Shown piece by piece: positions 42,631 to 51,520 of a stretch of 64,000 nucleotides of DNA; position 1 is the stretch's first letter; every line of letters begins with the position of its first letter. The stretch lies in contig JAQXDE010000038.1 of assembly GCA_029251525.1 (NCBI GenBank), positions 1 through 64,000 on the forward strand, given 5' to 3'. Source of the stretch: Saprospiraceae bacterium (GTDB taxonomy: Bacteria; Bacteroidota; Bacteroidia; Chitinophagales; Saprospiraceae). A program made the position numbers and the translations under genes. The notes beneath the pieces were generated by a model. The model had not been told where the DNA came from. It made no database searches and saw only the letters and a list, made by a program, of their open reading frames with translations.

Positions 42631-43151
42631 GAATTATTTTTTTCAACAAAAGAATACCCAAAGTTCAAACTTCCCCAATTTCTAAATCTAGTGTAATGTT
42701 CAAAAAGAGGATTGTAAGATATCTGGACGGAGTAAGGTTTTCCTTTTTTTTGGAAGCGATAGGCTATGGTAAGATTGGCGCTCATTGAGTTGCGACGAGT
42801 TTTTGAATTAAAATTATTAGATGCTTTTACGATACTTGAGATAGTTTGACCAATACCTAAAATTGCATGATGACTTTTATATCTTAAACCACCCTGAATA
42901 TTAATTGGAAAAAGTAAATCAGGGTTTATTTTTCTTTCAAAATCTTTGAATCGGTAAAATGAAACACCTGTTTTCCCAGAAAGAAAAAAATCTTTCTGGG
43001 AAAAGAAAATTCGCTCATAATTCAGCGATCCGTAGCCTCCAATTCCTCCTATATCTATAATAATAGAATGTTTTAGGAAAGTGTTATTTTGGCTTTTTAG
43101 AATAAAAGGTAAAAGTAAAAAAAAGAAAAATATCTTTTTTGATGCAAGCAT
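42627..43151 (-). CDS. Small outer-membrane beta-barrel protein, unknown
   Basis: 174 residues. A signal peptide (KKIFFFFLLLPFILKS) precedes QNNTF at the predicted mature end. The remainder reads as amphipathic beta strands (HSIIIDIGGIGGYGSLNYERIF, FLSGKTGVSFYRF, SVQISYNPLFEHYTRF) ending in GSLNFGYSFVEKNNS, about eight strands in length. I do not recognise a named family. It sits between the EamA transporter and the GDPD lipoprotein, overlapping both, and so is translated with them. Function unknown. Confidence 0.65.
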   Translation of the reverse strand: MLASKKIFFFFLLLPFILKSQNNTFLKHSIIIDIGGIGGYGSLNYERIFFSQKDFFLSGKTGVSFYRFKDFERKINPDLLFPINIQGGLRYKSHHAILGIGQTISSIVKASNNFNSKTRRNSMSANLTIAYRFQKKGKPYSVQISYNPLFEHYTRFRNWGSLNFGYSFVEKNNS

Positions 43152-44032
43152 TAATTTTTATTTTCTTTCAAAAAAGGAGACATAAAAACTGCTCCTAAAA
43201 TTATTAAAACGCCTAAGTAAAAGCCTGCTGATAATCGCTCATTCAAGAAAAAGTAGGCGATTAGGATTCCGTATACCGGTTCCAGGTTATAGGTCAACAT
43301 AGAGGTAAAAGCTGATAAGTGCTTTAACGCCCGAAGTGAAAGTACATAAGCTAGCGTAGTACAAACCAATGCCAAGAGAATTAAGAAAGCCCAATCCCAG
43401 CCAATTGGAAGAAAAGCAATATTTTTATCGAAATGAAAAATGAATGGTAAAAGTAAGCTGACAAATAACCACCCACTGCTCATTTCCAAAAAAGTAATAT
43501 CTTTTGGGTCAGCTTCGTTTATAATCATTTTATTCCAAACAGAAAAAACTGCTGCAAGAAAAGCAGAAATTAATCCCACTAAAATCCCCAGCCACATATC
43601 TGAATTTACATTTCCAACGACCAATACCATCCCTGGAATGACTAGAATTCCGAGCAGTAAATCCTTTTTTTGAAATTTAGTTTTTAAAACCAAAGGTTCT
43701 AGGAAGGCGGTGAAGAGTGCAGTGGTTGCCATACATATTAGGGTGATGGATGAACTACCTGATAATTTTACAGAACCAAAAAAACAAATCCAATGCAAAG
43801 CAACAATTGCTCCGATAACTATATATTGCCACAAAAATTGTTTGGGTATTTTTCTTAATGATTTTCCAAAATTGATGAAAAAAAATAAACTAATAGATGT
43901 AAATAATACTCGCCACCAAACAATTGAAATGGCTGGAATGGATATTAATTTGTCATTTCCTAAAATGGCGGTAAAGCCAAAAAATAGGACTGCAATATGA
44001 AGTTGGAGATATGCTTTTTGTGTTCGATTCAT
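43151..44032 (-). CDS. EamA/DMT-family transporter
   Basis: 293 residues with about ten hydrophobic helices in two EamA halves (residues about 8-140 and 150-290). Family motifs: ISIVWWRVLFTSISLFFF near the start, LVCTTLAYVLSLRALKHLS and TYNLEPVYGILIAYFFLNE in the second half. Drug/metabolite transporters export amino acids, metabolites or drugs through the inner membrane; the cargo here is open. It is first in a unit with the small barrel protein (stop and start overlap as TAATG), the GDPD-like lipoprotein and the methyltransferase. It is divergent from the peroxiredoxin gene. Confidence 0.92.
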   Translation of the reverse strand: MNRTQKAYLQLHIAVLFFGFTAILGNDKLISIPAISIVWWRVLFTSISLFFFINFGKSLRKIPKQFLWQYIVIGAIVALHWICFFGSVKLSGSSSITLICMATTALFTAFLEPLVLKTKFQKKDLLLGILVIPGMVLVVGNVNSDMWLGILVGLISAFLAAVFSVWNKMIINEADPKDITFLEMSSGWLFVSLLLPFIFHFDKNIAFLPIGWDWAFLILLALVCTTLAYVLSLRALKHLSAFTSMLTYNLEPVYGILIAYFFLNERLSAGFYLGVLIILGAVFMSPFLKENKN

Positions 44033-44132
44033 TCAACAATATTGGTGATTCATTGTTCGAAGTTTTTATCTTTACACAAGTTTATATAAACTTTTTTAGA
44101 ATTGTATTTTTTAATAAAAAAATAAAAATAAA

Positions 44133-44603
44133 ATGGAAATTACTGTTGGGAGTCAAGCACCAAATTTTACGCTAAGAAATACTGAAAAGGCAGAAGTGTC
44201 TCTCGAAAATTATAAAGGAAAAAAAGTAGTATTATTATTTTTTCCTTTGGCCTTTACCGGTGTTTGTACAACTGAATTATGTTCTATGCGAGATGATATT
44301 GCTTCATATTCAGATTTAGATGCAGACATCTTAGCAATTTCAGTTGATTCATTATTTGTGTTGGATCAATTCAAAAAAGTGGAGAATTATAATTTTACTT
44401 TGCTGTCTGATTTTAACAAAGAAGTTTCCCGCGCTTATGGAGCATTGTACGAAGATTTTGTTTTAGATATGAAAGGTGTCTCAAAACGTTCTGCATTCGT
44501 TATTGATAAGGAAGGAATGGTGCAGTATGCTGAAGTTTTGGAATCAGCTGGAGATTTACCAAATTTTGAAGCAGTAAAAGCAAAATTGGCTGAGTTGAAA
44601 TGA
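44133..44603 (+). CDS. Peroxiredoxin, AhpE-like
   Basis: 156 residues, thioredoxin fold. The peroxidatic Cys45 lies in PLAFTGVCTTELC; a second Cys50 in the same turn could form a short-range disulphide, and no other resolving Cys is seen. FTLRNTEKAEVSL and SKRSAFVIDKEGMVQYAEV are typical of the AhpE/AhpC-TSA family. It reduces peroxides in the cytoplasm. TATCTTTA at about 44069, with a TTG 22 bases before it, is a near-consensus promoter. It is monocistronic. Confidence 0.92.
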   Translation: MEITVGSQAPNFTLRNTEKAEVSLENYKGKKVVLLFFPLAFTGVCTTELCSMRDDIASYSDLDADILAISVDSLFVLDQFKKVENYNFTLLSDFNKEVSRAYGALYEDFVLDMKGVSKRSAFVIDKEGMVQYAEVLESAGDLPNFEAVKAKLAELK

Positions 44604-44762
44604 TAAAGGTTTTCGATCCTTAAATATCAATAGTAATGAAATTTCAAAAAACTCTCTAAGCTCAGATTAGTTTAATTTGGAGATTAATGAAAAGTTAGCC
44701 AACTAACTTTTAAAAGTTTTGCTCGTTTTTATACTTTTAATAAAATAAAGAAAAATAACCAC

Positions 44763-44794
44763 TTGCTTTTTCTCATTATAAATTCTTATATTTG
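44763..44794 (+). promoter_or_regulatory. Promoter of clpS
   Basis: TTG at 44763-44765, a 21-base spacer and TATATTTG at 44787-44794 match the Bacteroidota consensus. Expected start of transcription is near 44801, leaving a leader of about 28 bases. Confidence 0.75.
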
Positions 44795-44828
44795 AAAAGC
44801 ATTTTTTGAAAAAAAAATAATTAGTATA

Positions 44829-45131
44829 ATGGTAAAATTTCATACTCAGGAAGAGACGGATGTAGATGTGCTAGAAGAGGTTATGGAGGAGATTGGAAAT
44901 CAATCACAATTAGTTGTTTATAATGATGATCATAATACTTTTGATTGGGTAATTGATTGTTTTGTTGACGTCCTTCGGCATAGCCCAGAACAAGCAGAGC
45001 AGTGCGCTATGTTGATTCATTTCAAAGGGAAAGCAATTGTAAAAACAGCTTCGTTTGATGAATTAAGACCTAAAAAAAATGCTTTAATTGAGAAGGGACT
45101 TTCAGCTGTAATTGAAGAAATTCCTGCATAA
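44829..45131 (+). CDS. clpS: ClpS adaptor of the ClpAP/ClpCP protease
   Basis: 100 residues. The ClpS fold shows LVVYNDDHNTFDWVIDCF, LRHSPEQAEQCAMLIHFKGKA and a C-terminal helix. The Asn32-Asp33-Asp34 group and His64 form the N-degron pocket that binds proteins with bulky N-terminal residues and hands them to the Clp unfoldase. The acidic N-terminal tail of about 25 residues is somewhat longer than in E. coli. It is a single gene with its own promoter and terminator. Confidence 0.92.
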   Translation: MVKFHTQEETDVDVLEEVMEEIGNQSQLVVYNDDHNTFDWVIDCFVDVLRHSPEQAEQCAMLIHFKGKAIVKTASFDELRPKKNALIEKGLSAVIEEIPA

Positions 45132-45149
45132 GTTATTTTTATAAGAGTT

Positions 45150-45189
45150 AAAAAAAGGATTCAGCGGTAAACGTTGGATCCTTTTTTTT
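45150..45189 (+). terminator. Terminator after clpS
   Basis: AAAAAAGGATTCAGCG (45151-45166) pairs with the CGTTGGATCC stretch (45172-45181) and T-run to 45189, with G-U pairs. The stem is strong and the T-run long. Confidence 0.85.
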
Positions 45190-45487
45190 GATGAGTAACC
45201 ACATTTGAAATTGGTCATGTTTCCCTCAACTATTAATTAAGAACTGTTAATTTTCTTTGAGGTGATTTTTTTATTCATTAATTAGTATTTCTGTAATATC
45301 ATGCCTTTTAACCTGGAGCAATATTAATAATCTTCATGTTACTTATTATTTTCCCCATAAAATGCTTTGTAAGTCATTGATTTTCAATAAATTAGCAATT
45401 AAGATAAATGTCTTTGTGTTTTATGAAATTATCTTAAAAAAAAACAATACATTTACAAATATTTTTTCAAAAAAAATCATCGTATAA

Positions 45488-46354
45488 ATGAGACTCTTGC
45501 TGGGTATTCTAGTATTTGGATTGTGGGGATCTTTTGCGCGTTATTGGTACGTCTGCAAAATCAAAAATAGTTGCGAACTGCAAGAAGTTGTTGAAAAGCC
45601 AACTATTCCTGAACGTCTTAAAAATCTCAACCTTTCTTTTGGTTATGAGAATATTTTGGAAGGGTATAATCAGTTTTCTTTTCAGAATGGTATTTCTCAA
45701 CCTACCATTGATTCCAATAATTTAGCATTTCTATTTGAAATCGTTTCCTACTTAATTGATAATGAAGATAAAAAATTAAAAATCACAGGAAGATTTTTAG
45801 AGAATGAAAGTGATATTCAAATTAACTTTAATGACAATTTAGGAATCGCACGAGGAAAGGCAATAGAAAAATTGCTGATTGACTTAGGTATACCTGGAGA
45901 TCGAATTTCATTGGATTATGCAATGGTTCAAGGTGATGTGTTAACTGAGCCAACTGTATTTGAAATTTTGGAAATTTCAGACACTAAATTAGCCGATGTG
46001 CAATTTACTTTTAATAATATGACTTTTTTGGAATCTAATTTTGAAATAAATTCTGATGAATTTAATCCAAGAGAAGCTTTTTTAAGTTATGCTGATTCGA
46101 TGAAAACTTATTTTGAATTGAATCCAGATAAAACTTTAAAAGTTATTGGACACACAGATAATACAGGAAAGGTTTCTCACAATAGAGACTTGGGGTACCG
46201 AAGAGCGAAAAGTGCAAGGCTTTACATTGCTAACCAAGTAGGCATTCAAACTGAGATAAGAATTGAAACTAAAGGTGAAAAAGAACCAATGGCAAATAAT
46301 AAAACGCCTGAAGGACGGGCAAAAAACAGAAGGGTAAACTTAATAATAGAATAA
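45488..46354 (+). CDS. OmpA-domain protein with N-terminal membrane anchor
   Basis: 288 residues. A hydrophobic N-terminus (LLLGILVFGLWGSFARYWY) anchors it, with the rest periplasmic. A degenerate OmpA-like repeat (about residues 65-150, with GIARGKAIEKLLIDLGI) is followed by a full OmpA/MotB peptidoglycan-binding domain: LKVIGHTDNTGKVSHNRDLG then RRAKSARLYI and NRRVNLII. It probably attaches something to the cell wall. The next gene, 21 bases on, codes for a membrane coiled-coil protein, suggesting a two-part envelope structure. Confidence 0.85.
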   Translation: MRLLLGILVFGLWGSFARYWYVCKIKNSCELQEVVEKPTIPERLKNLNLSFGYENILEGYNQFSFQNGISQPTIDSNNLAFLFEIVSYLIDNEDKKLKITGRFLENESDIQINFNDNLGIARGKAIEKLLIDLGIPGDRISLDYAMVQGDVLTEPTVFEILEISDTKLADVQFTFNNMTFLESNFEINSDEFNPREAFLSYADSMKTYFELNPDKTLKVIGHTDNTGKVSHNRDLGYRRAKSARLYIANQVGIQTEIRIETKGEKEPMANNKTPEGRAKNRRVNLIIE

Positions 46355-46375
46355 CCTGAAATACTCAAAATAATC

Positions 46376-47365
46376 ATGGATAAATTTAAAACATTTTGGA
46401 CAGACCTTTTTACTTCAATGGATACAGAGGATAGTATTGTAGTATTGGTTTTTTTAGGCGTATCTTTTTTCATAGGGCTTTTGTTTGGGGCTTGGGTAAG
46501 AGCCGGCAAAATCAAAAGGTTAAAGCGAGAATTGGTTGAAAAAAACTTGGGGGCAAAATCGCTTCGTACTCAATATGATTCATTAGTAGAGCAGTTTGAG
46601 AAAAAAGAGGAGGATTTGAAGATTGCGGAAACACGTACTAACGAAGCGGCTGAGGATATTATTCGGTTGACGAATGAACAAAATCACTTTCAGACTGAAT
46701 TAAAATCAGCTCGCGAAGAAATGGAGAGGTTGCAGGAAGAGAATCTTAATTATGTAAATCGCATAAAGGGAGGTATTATTACTGACACTAATACAGTTGT
46801 AGATACCTCTTCCTCAGATGATAACGGATTGAGTAATTCGATTAATGTGATTGATGAAGTACAAAATGATCGGTTATCCTTGATCGAAGAAAAATTGGAA
46901 AAGTTAGTTTTGGAAAATTTAAGTTTAAAAGTAGAAATGGGAAACCTTGAGCGCGCAACAGGGGTTTCTACTGGAATTGATACTGAAACAGCAGAAGAGG
47001 TTCTAGATTTAAGTGATGTGCAAAATGATGAAATTCCAAATACTTTTGATGAAGAAGTATTAGAGGAAGACTTTGGTGAAATGTCACCGCAAGAAAGAGG
47101 TGAACGAGCAAAAGCTAAAATAGGGTTGTTGCTTGGGGAAAAAATTCCCGAGGCTAATGTTTCAGAGAAAGATGATTTGAAAAAAATAGAGGGAATCGGT
47201 CCTTTTATCGAAATGAGATTAAACGATATAGGTATTTTTACTTTTGAGCAAGTGAGTATGTTGAATGAGGAATCGATTAGTTTGATCACCGATGCTATTC
47301 AATTTTTCCCAGGAAGAATTGAGAAAGATGATTGGGTGGGACAAGCTGCAAGTTATATTGGGTAA
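46376..47365 (+). CDS. Membrane coiled-coil protein with C-terminal helix-hairpin-helix
   Basis: 329 residues. One membrane helix (about residues 22-40, VVLVFLGVSFFIGLLFGAWV) is followed by a coiled coil to about 125 (KRLKRELVEKNLGAKS, LKSAREEMERLQEEN), a variable acidic part, a second short coiled coil, and a C-terminal KKIEGIGPFIEMRLNDIGI segment. The last is a helix-hairpin-helix like those in DUF4332 and ribosomal L21-type fusions, here probably a protein-interaction module. The acidic stretch DFGEMSPQERGERAKAKIG precedes it. It shares a transcript with the OmpA-like gene. Function unknown; a cell-envelope scaffold is plausible. Confidence 0.75.
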   Translation: MDKFKTFWTDLFTSMDTEDSIVVLVFLGVSFFIGLLFGAWVRAGKIKRLKRELVEKNLGAKSLRTQYDSLVEQFEKKEEDLKIAETRTNEAAEDIIRLTNEQNHFQTELKSAREEMERLQEENLNYVNRIKGGIITDTNTVVDTSSSDDNGLSNSINVIDEVQNDRLSLIEEKLEKLVLENLSLKVEMGNLERATGVSTGIDTETAEEVLDLSDVQNDEIPNTFDEEVLEEDFGEMSPQERGERAKAKIGLLLGEKIPEANVSEKDDLKKIEGIGPFIEMRLNDIGIFTFEQVSMLNEESISLITDAIQFFPGRIEKDDWVGQAASYIG

Positions 47366-47466
47366 ATATTATTTTTTCCAGGAATACTAAAACCAAATTG
47401 AAAACACAAAACGAATAACAAAAAGATTGTTTCTGAAAAATGGAGCAGCATAACCATGTTTTATTA

Positions 47467-47501
47467 AAGCGAGTTGTCGAAAGACAGTTCGCTTTTTTTT
47501 T
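47467..47501 (+). terminator. Strong terminator with GAAA tetraloop
   Basis: AAGCGAGTTGTC (47467-47478) pairs over 12 positions with GACAGTTCGCTT (two G-U pairs), closed by GAAA, followed by eight or more T. It ends the OmpA/coiled-coil operon. Confidence 0.92.
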
Positions 47502-47749
47502 CTGAGAGAGATCTCATTCTCAAAGTTCTTAAACCATTAATGATTTGCATTTATAAAGAAGTTGTAAACAAAATTTAATTTTAATTATTTTTTTAAAACA
47601 AGAATTTTTGTCTGTTATGAATATATTTGTTAACTTCATTAAGTTGATTATTAGAATTATGCAAAACTATATTTTTTATTTTTTAACCACGGAGTAAAAA
47701 TACCTTTTTTAGATGGACAAAAACTTTGAACAAATATGTCGGTATTGAA

Positions 47750-47779
47750 ATAGGCGATTAGAATTTGCTAATCGCCTAT
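47750..47779 (+). promoter_or_regulatory. Perfect 12-base-pair hairpin before the EF-G paralogue
   Basis: ATAGGCGATTAG (47750-47761) and CTAATCGCCTAT (47768-47779) pair perfectly across AATTTG. No T-run follows, so it is not a terminator. It lies about 109 bases before the chosen start and probably in the mRNA leader, where it could control stability or translation. Confidence 0.6.
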
Positions 47780-47887
47780 CTTGTACAACATCCCGACTTG
47801 ATGAGTTACAACAGATCAAGCTATCGTTCAAAAACATATCCTTCTCTTTTGAGGTCTACTTCTATTCCTACAAAATTCAACTTACCT

Positions 47888-50014
47888 ATGGCTTACGATA
47901 CAAATAATATAAGGAATGTAGTTCTTCTTGGACACCCAGGGTGCGGTAAAACTACCTTTGCAGAAACCATGCTTTTTGAATCGGGTGCGATCAAACGCAG
48001 AGGTACAGTAGAAGATCAAAACACTATATCTGATTATACATTTATCGAAATGGAAAGAAAGAATTCGATTTTCAGTTCATTGATGCATGCAAAATGGAGG
48101 AACTGTAAAATCAATATTATAGATACACCGGGTTTTGATGATTTTATTGGAGAGGTTATTTCAAGTTTAAAAGTAGCTGATACCGCTTTGATGATTTTGA
48201 ATGCTAAAGGAGGGGTAGAAGTTGGAACTGAGCTGATGTGGGAATATATTGAGAAGTTTAAAACACCTGCTATGTTTGTTGTCAATCAACTAGATCATGA
48301 CAAAGCAGATTATGATACAACTTTAGAGCAAGCCAAACAACGATTTGGAAATAAAGTAATTCCAATTCAATTTCCTTTGCATACCGGTATAGGACTGAAT
48401 TCCATCGTCGACTGTTTGCGGATGATAATGTACGTTTTCCCAGATGGAGGAGGCAAACCCCAAAAGCAACCAATCCCAGATTTGGTAATGGAGAAAGCTC
48501 AAGAAATTCATAATCAGTTAGTTGAAGCTGCAGCTGAAAATGAAGAAGGATTGATGGAGAAATTCTTTGAGGAAGGAAACTTAAATGAAAATGACTTAGC
48601 TAAAGGATTAACCATTGCACTAGCGAATCAAAGTATTTATCCAGTATTCTGCTGTTCAGCTACCCGAAATATGGGGAGTGGCAGAATTATGGGATTTATA
48701 AATGATATTGCTCCATCACCTGCAGATCGACCAGACGCAGTTTTAGAAGATGGAGGTACATTAAAGTGCGATTCAAACGGCGAACCTGCTGTTTTTATTT
48801 ATAAAACCATGTCGGAACCAAGAGTGGGAACAGTATCGTATTTCAAAGTATATTCTGGTAAATTATCAGGTGGAACAGAATTACATAATTCTCGAACTCG
48901 AAATGGAGAACGTTTCGGACAATTATATGAGGTAAATGGAAAATCAAGGGATGCTGTGGATGGGTTGTCTGCGGGTGATATTGGTGTTACTGTAAAATTA
49001 AAAGAAGCGTTGACTAATGATACTTTGGGGGGGAAAGGAATTATGAAACGAATCGATCCAATTCATTTCCCAGAACCAAGGATTCGCACGGCGGTAAATC
49101 CACCAAGTAAAGCGGATATGGAAAAACTAGTCAAAGCATTGCATCAAATAGCAGCAGAAGATCCAACTTTAATTGTCGAACAATCTGCAACTTTAAAACA
49201 GACAATCATTCACGGGCAAGGTCAATTACATTTGGATATTACAAAATATCGAATTGAGAAAGTGAATAATATTTCTATGGAATTTTTACGTCCAAGAATT
49301 TCATATCGAGAAACGATAACCAAAGAAGCGAGCAACGTTTACCGACATAAAAAACAAAGTGGAGGTTCGGGGCAGTTTGGAGAAGTACATATGCGTATTG
49401 AACCGTACTATGAAGATATGGCAGCTCCAGCAGGGTTGAATGTTAGAAGGACAGAAGAAGAAGAATTACCTTGGGGTGGGAAACTAATGTTCCTTTGGTG
49501 TATTGTCGGAGGTTCAATAGATGCCAAGTATTCCAATGCGATCAAGAAAGGTGTGATGTCAAAAATGGAAGAGGGGCCACTAACCGGTTCCTATTGCCAA
49601 GATATTAGGGTATCTATCTATGATGGGAAAATGCACCCAGTAGATTCTAATGATATGGCCTTTATGTTGGCATCGACGAATGCATTTAAAAATTCATTTA
49701 ATGAAGCTCGACCACAGCTATTAGAACCAATTTACGAGTTAGAAGTACTTTGTTCAGGCGATGTATTGGGTGAAGTGATGGGTGATTTGCAAACAAGACG
49801 TGCCATGATTATGGGAATGGATGCTGAAGGTCATTATCAAAAAATCAAAGCTAAAGTACCGATTGCAGAAATGTATCAATACTCTTCGACCTTACGATCT
49901 ATTACTCAGGGACGCGCAAAATTTACTCGAAAGTTTTGTGAATATATGGCGGTTACTCCAGATGTTCAAAAAGAGTTAATTAGTATGTATCAAGCAGAGC
50001 TACAGGAGGCGTAG
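47888..50014 (+). CDS. Elongation factor G paralogue with altered GTPase motifs
   Basis: 708 residues from the ATG at 47888; the upstream TTG frame includes the hairpin and a poorly conserved stretch. All EF-G domains are present, with HGQGQLHLDI and SGGSGQFGEVHMRIEP in domains III-IV. The GTPase differs from canonical EF-G: P-loop GHPGCGKT (15-22), switch II DTPGFDDF (79-86) with Phe83 where the catalytic His stands, and NQLD (133-136) instead of NKxD. This fits the Bacteroidota EF-G2 group; in Bacteroides EF-G2 is reported to work without GTPase activity during carbon starvation. It probably translocates ribosomes slowly or under stress. Confidence 0.85.
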   Translation: MAYDTNNIRNVVLLGHPGCGKTTFAETMLFESGAIKRRGTVEDQNTISDYTFIEMERKNSIFSSLMHAKWRNCKINIIDTPGFDDFIGEVISSLKVADTALMILNAKGGVEVGTELMWEYIEKFKTPAMFVVNQLDHDKADYDTTLEQAKQRFGNKVIPIQFPLHTGIGLNSIVDCLRMIMYVFPDGGGKPQKQPIPDLVMEKAQEIHNQLVEAAAENEEGLMEKFFEEGNLNENDLAKGLTIALANQSIYPVFCCSATRNMGSGRIMGFINDIAPSPADRPDAVLEDGGTLKCDSNGEPAVFIYKTMSEPRVGTVSYFKVYSGKLSGGTELHNSRTRNGERFGQLYEVNGKSRDAVDGLSAGDIGVTVKLKEALTNDTLGGKGIMKRIDPIHFPEPRIRTAVNPPSKADMEKLVKALHQIAAEDPTLIVEQSATLKQTIIHGQGQLHLDITKYRIEKVNNISMEFLRPRISYRETITKEASNVYRHKKQSGGSGQFGEVHMRIEPYYEDMAAPAGLNVRRTEEEELPWGGKLMFLWCIVGGSIDAKYSNAIKKGVMSKMEEGPLTGSYCQDIRVSIYDGKMHPVDSNDMAFMLASTNAFKNSFNEARPQLLEPIYELEVLCSGDVLGEVMGDLQTRRAMIMGMDAEGHYQKIKAKVPIAEMYQYSSTLRSITQGRAKFTRKFCEYMAVTPDVQKELISMYQAELQEA

Positions 50015-50042
50015 GTTTTTTCAAAAAATGCATTTTTATAAA

Positions 50043-50072
50043 AAGCGGCACTTGATATTTCGAGTGCCGCTT
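50043..50072. terminator. Terminator between convergent genes
   Basis: AAGCGGCACT (50043-50052) pairs with AGTGCCGCTT (50063-50072). The plus side is followed by GTGTTTG and the minus side by a T-rich run, so it serves the EF-G paralogue and tonB-like gene. Confidence 0.75.
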
Positions 50073-50126
50073 GTGTTTGTTCATGGTTTTTGTTTGTTGT
50101 ATAAATATTGTTTAGTCTTCTGCGAA

Positions 50127-50951
50127 TTATATTCCTGCTCCTTCAAAAACATATGTCATTTTACCACATTGTTTTTTAGGAGCAGAATAGTCTCTGGCAA
50201 ATTTATATTTGGTAGTCAAGTCCACCGCTTTTCTGACTACTGCAAAATTTTTAATCGTCGAAGCATTAGTATCAGGTTTTGCATACACTACTTGTCCTCT
50301 TTGATTGATACATAGTTCGACTACGATTATACCAGAGAGTCTAGTAATTTTTTTTACATCTGCTCTGTAAGTTACTTTTCGATTAAATATCCCAGACCCA
50401 ACATTTTCTCCAAAATCTGATCCGCTGTCTGCATTTCCACTACTTGAAGTTTCGTTATCATTTCCAACTTTAGAGGCAGTCCCTTTTTCTTCTACTTTGC
50501 TATCACCACTTCCTGAATTTTCTACTTCTTCCAATTCTGCAGGAGCCTCTTCGATAACTGATTCATCTACTAATGGCTCATCAGAGACTTCTGTAGGTAT
50601 TTCCAAAGCTGGCTCAGGTTCAGGAGTAGTCAATATTTTTTTCATTGGCTGAGGTTTAAGTTTTGGCACTTCTTCTTTGACAGGATTCTCTATTTTCTTT
50701 TTTCTCTTTTCTACATTTTTAGCTTTTTTCTTTGGACTTTTTATATTGGAAGAACTTTCTTGCTGAGAAAAATCAACAGTGATAAAATTCATCTCTTCCT
50801 TTGGTAAATGATCAGGCGACATCATACCTCCCATAAATGGTAATAACCCCAAAATAATTAAGGCCAAATGGAAATAAAGAGCGATTAATAAACCTCTTTT
50901 CTTATTTTTTTTCTCTTCCTCTTCTTGGTTAGTGTAGGCCGGTGCATTCAT
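50127..50951 (-). CDS. TonB-family energy transducer
   Basis: 274 residues. A cytoplasmic acidic-basic N-terminus (QEEEEKKNKKRG), one membrane helix (ALYFHLALIILGLLPFMGG), a long Pro/Glu/Lys-rich periplasmic linker (KPQPMKKILTTPEPEPALEI) and a C-terminal domain with VVELCINQRGQVVYAKPD. It should pass proton-motive energy from an ExbBD complex to outer-membrane transporters. The usual YP motif of the TonB C-terminus is not obvious, and no exbB/exbD genes are adjacent. A TolA-like role is an alternative. Confidence 0.8.
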   Translation of the reverse strand: MNAPAYTNQEEEEKKNKKRGLLIALYFHLALIILGLLPFMGGMMSPDHLPKEEMNFITVDFSQQESSSNIKSPKKKAKNVEKRKKKIENPVKEEVPKLKPQPMKKILTTPEPEPALEIPTEVSDEPLVDESVIEEAPAELEEVENSGSGDSKVEEKGTASKVGNDNETSSSGNADSGSDFGENVGSGIFNRKVTYRADVKKITRLSGIIVVELCINQRGQVVYAKPDTNASTIKNFAVVRKAVDLTTKYKFARDYSAPKKQCGKMTYVFEGAGI

Positions 50952-51520
50952 ATTCGTCAGTAGTTTTTAATTCAATAATAAAGAGTAGTAGTTCTAACGA
51001 TTTTTGTACAGAAGAATATTGCAGCGTTTTACAGGAAAAAACCGTTAAGGTGCTCCTAATGTTATACAAGGTTTTCTTAAAGTATAATTAAAAACCCTAT
51101 TTGAGCTTAAAGATGGAAAAGCAGAAAGGCTATTTAATTTTTTGAGTAAAAATTTATAGATGGAAAATAATAATAACTAAATAAAAGTTGACTTTATTTT
51201 TTTAAATATAATTATTAAGTTGTTGAATATCAAGTGTTTATAAAGAGGTGAGCGAGAGGTATTAAAATTTAGCAACAAATTGTTTGTTTTAAACTTGCTT
51301 ATTTGAAACAAATTGTTGTAAATTTGTTTCATCTAGAAAGAACAATATACCATATTCTTGGTTTTCAGATTTCCTAGGGAAAGGTAGATACAAACGTGAA
51401 TTAAAATTAAAATCATCACACTATGAATTTGCTCCCCTTTTCTTGAAATTAGAAACACAAGCTGAGGTGAAAAATTAAACATACTTTTCAAAATTGGATT
51501 ACTTAATAATAAAAAGAAAT
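50952..51520. promoter_or_regulatory. Divergent region with repeated palindromes
   Basis: GAAACAAATT (51305-51314) and AATTTGTTTC (51321-51330) form a perfect 10-base inverted repeat, and a near-copy CAACAAATTGTTT lies at 51273-51285. Clustered palindromes between divergent TonB-like and glucosaminidase genes look like operator sites. The rest is AT-rich without a gene; an in-frame TTG at 51494 was not taken as a start. Confidence 0.45.

Noticed and set aside
47765-47887. TTG-started extension of the EF-G paralogue
   Set aside because: It begins inside the 12-base-pair hairpin and adds residues absent from EF-G; the ATG at 47888 aligns with the family.
50028-50315. 95-codon plus-strand frame over the terminator and tonB-like gene
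   Set aside because: It crosses a terminator and runs opposite to the TonB C-terminal coding frame, so it is a shadow.
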